Shown: positions 4,751 through 5,138 of the stretch, in pieces | Layout of the letters: each line of letters begins with the position of its first letter | Numbering within the stretch: position 1 is the first letter of the stretch | Assembly (NCBI GenBank): GCA_003136335.1 | Contig: PLEA01000603.1 | Location: forward strand, 1 to 5,138 | Direction of reading: 5' to 3' | Length of the DNA stretch: 5,138 nucleotides | Origin: Acidobacteriaceae bacterium | GTDB lineage: Bacteria; Acidobacteriota; Terriglobia; Terriglobales; SbA1 | The notes under the pieces: generated by a model | What the model was told of the DNA's origin: nothing | Seen by the model: only the letters and a program-made list of their open reading frames with translations | The model's database searches: none | Position numbers and translations under genes: made by a program

Positions 4751-5064
4751 CGGATTCTCCTGAAATCGCTGCGTCGAACCGATGCCTGCTATTACTCAGT
4801 ATGGGGAGCAAGCAGGTCCTCGAAACCAGATGCTCCAGCCGACCGGGTCAGAGCGCGACGACCATGGCACACCTGTTCCCGACCCGTTGCTGCAAGTGTG
4901 TACGAACCCCGTCATGCACTTCCTTTAGCACGGCTTTGCTCCGATTATCGAAACAAGTCAGTCGTGGCCGATCCGCACTCGCGGAGCAAGAACTCCGGGG
5001 GATCGTTTTTTCAAACCGTTGATCTGTGCGGGATGCGCGAGAAAAGTACGGGGAGAAGTGAAAG
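4751..5064. other. Intergenic region between the Hcp-like gene and the PilZ-like gene
   Basis: No gene is supported on either strand. On the minus strand a frame without stops runs from about 5060 down to TGA near 4850 and ends CAMVVAL, but it has no convincing start. The region should hold the divergent promoters of the two flanking genes; I could not identify a clear pair. A terminator-like hairpin lies at 4969-5011. A 6-bp inverted repeat, CGGGTC (4844-4849) with GACCCG (4881-4886), is also present. Confidence 0.4.
4969..5011 (+). terminator. Terminator-like or attenuator hairpin upstream of the PilZ-like gene
   Basis: The outer stem CGATCC (4969-4974) pairs with GGATCG (5000-5005). The inner stem CGGAG (4982-4986) pairs with CTCCG (4993-4997) around a CAAGAA loop. 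Six T residues (5006-5011) follow at once. An internal loop of 7 against 2 bases separates the stems. The T-run makes it a plus-strand signal, but no plus-strand gene lies just upstream, so it would end either a small RNA or the leader of the PilZ-like gene 54 bp downstream. Confidence 0.5.
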
Positions 5065-5138
5065 ATGATTCCAGAGAGACGCAGTTGCCTGCGGCATAAG
5101 GTGCATGGGCCAGTCTTTGCCAGTTTTGATGGCGTTAC
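5065..5138 (+). CDS. Probable PilZ-domain protein, first 24 residues (partial at window edge)
   Basis: ATG 5065 follows GGGGAG (5050-5055) at 9 nt. The visible amino end MIPERRSCLRHKVHGPVFAS (1-20) contains an RxxxR motif (Arg6 to Arg10), the cyclic-di-GMP-binding signature that opens PilZ domains, followed by a strand-like segment VHGPVFASFDG. Only 24 codons are in the window, so the second PilZ motif (D/N-x-S-x-x-G) cannot be checked. If confirmed it would be a cyclic-di-GMP effector. The plus-strand hairpin just upstream may influence its transcription. Confidence 0.6.
   Translation, partial: MIPERRSCLRHKVHGPVFASFDGV

Noticed and set aside
4830..4965. Cyclic-di-GMP (GEMM-type) riboswitch before the PilZ-like gene
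   Set aside because: Context was tempting, but I could not find the conserved core or tetraloop-receptor segments.
4580..5068. Long plus-strand open frames across the Hcp-like start and the following spacer
   Set aside because: Low-complexity Ser/Arg/Pro-rich products, overlapping the Hcp-like gene in antisense and crossing the hairpin at 4969-5011; no ribosome site or family pattern.

Overview
The window looks like an accessory or decaying stretch of a moderately GC-rich bacterial chromosome, most likely Acidobacteriota. That is inferred from family resemblance only: a secreted acetamidase/formamidase, a REP-associated tyrosine transposase with GGGGTGCCCCACCC-type palindromes, a CGNR regulator beside an EamA exporter, an Hcp-like protein and a PilZ-like start. 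No marker gene confirms it.

Layout. 1-409 (minus): 5' part of an exported acetamidase/formamidase-family protein, cut by the window edge. 472-1267: a compact REP/RAYT unit. A 193-residue HUH/Y1 transposase (plus) lies between two inverted copies of a 55-bp palindromic element, and a third copy follows downstream. Its hairpin loop is identical, but its stem carries compensatory changes. The downstream inverted copy encodes the last 20 residues of the transposase. 1325-1966 (minus) and 2075-3169 (plus): a divergent pair, a CGNR zinc-finger regulator and a ten-helix EamA/DMT exporter. The 100-bp space between them holds a near-consensus sigma-70 promoter and a striking array of TTAG-containing inverted repeats. 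This is the best candidate for a regulatory circuit in the window: the regulator probably controls the exporter and itself.

3127-4750 (minus) is dominated by damaged genes. The first (3739 to 3127) encodes a membrane-anchored or exported protein with an Asp/Arg/His-rich linker and Cys-bounded modules, broken by one frameshift. The second (4750 to 4112) is an Hcp-like (type VI tube family) gene with internal partial duplications and two frameshifts that cancel each other. Between them, a short plus-strand reading frame resembles the end of an Ig-like domain and may be a gene remnant. 4751-5064 has no gene I can support, but it contains a terminator-like hairpin on the plus strand just before a probable PilZ-domain gene that runs off the right edge (5065 onward).

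The several frame lesions could be true decay, or errors in a draft or metagenomic assembly; the sequence alone cannot decide.
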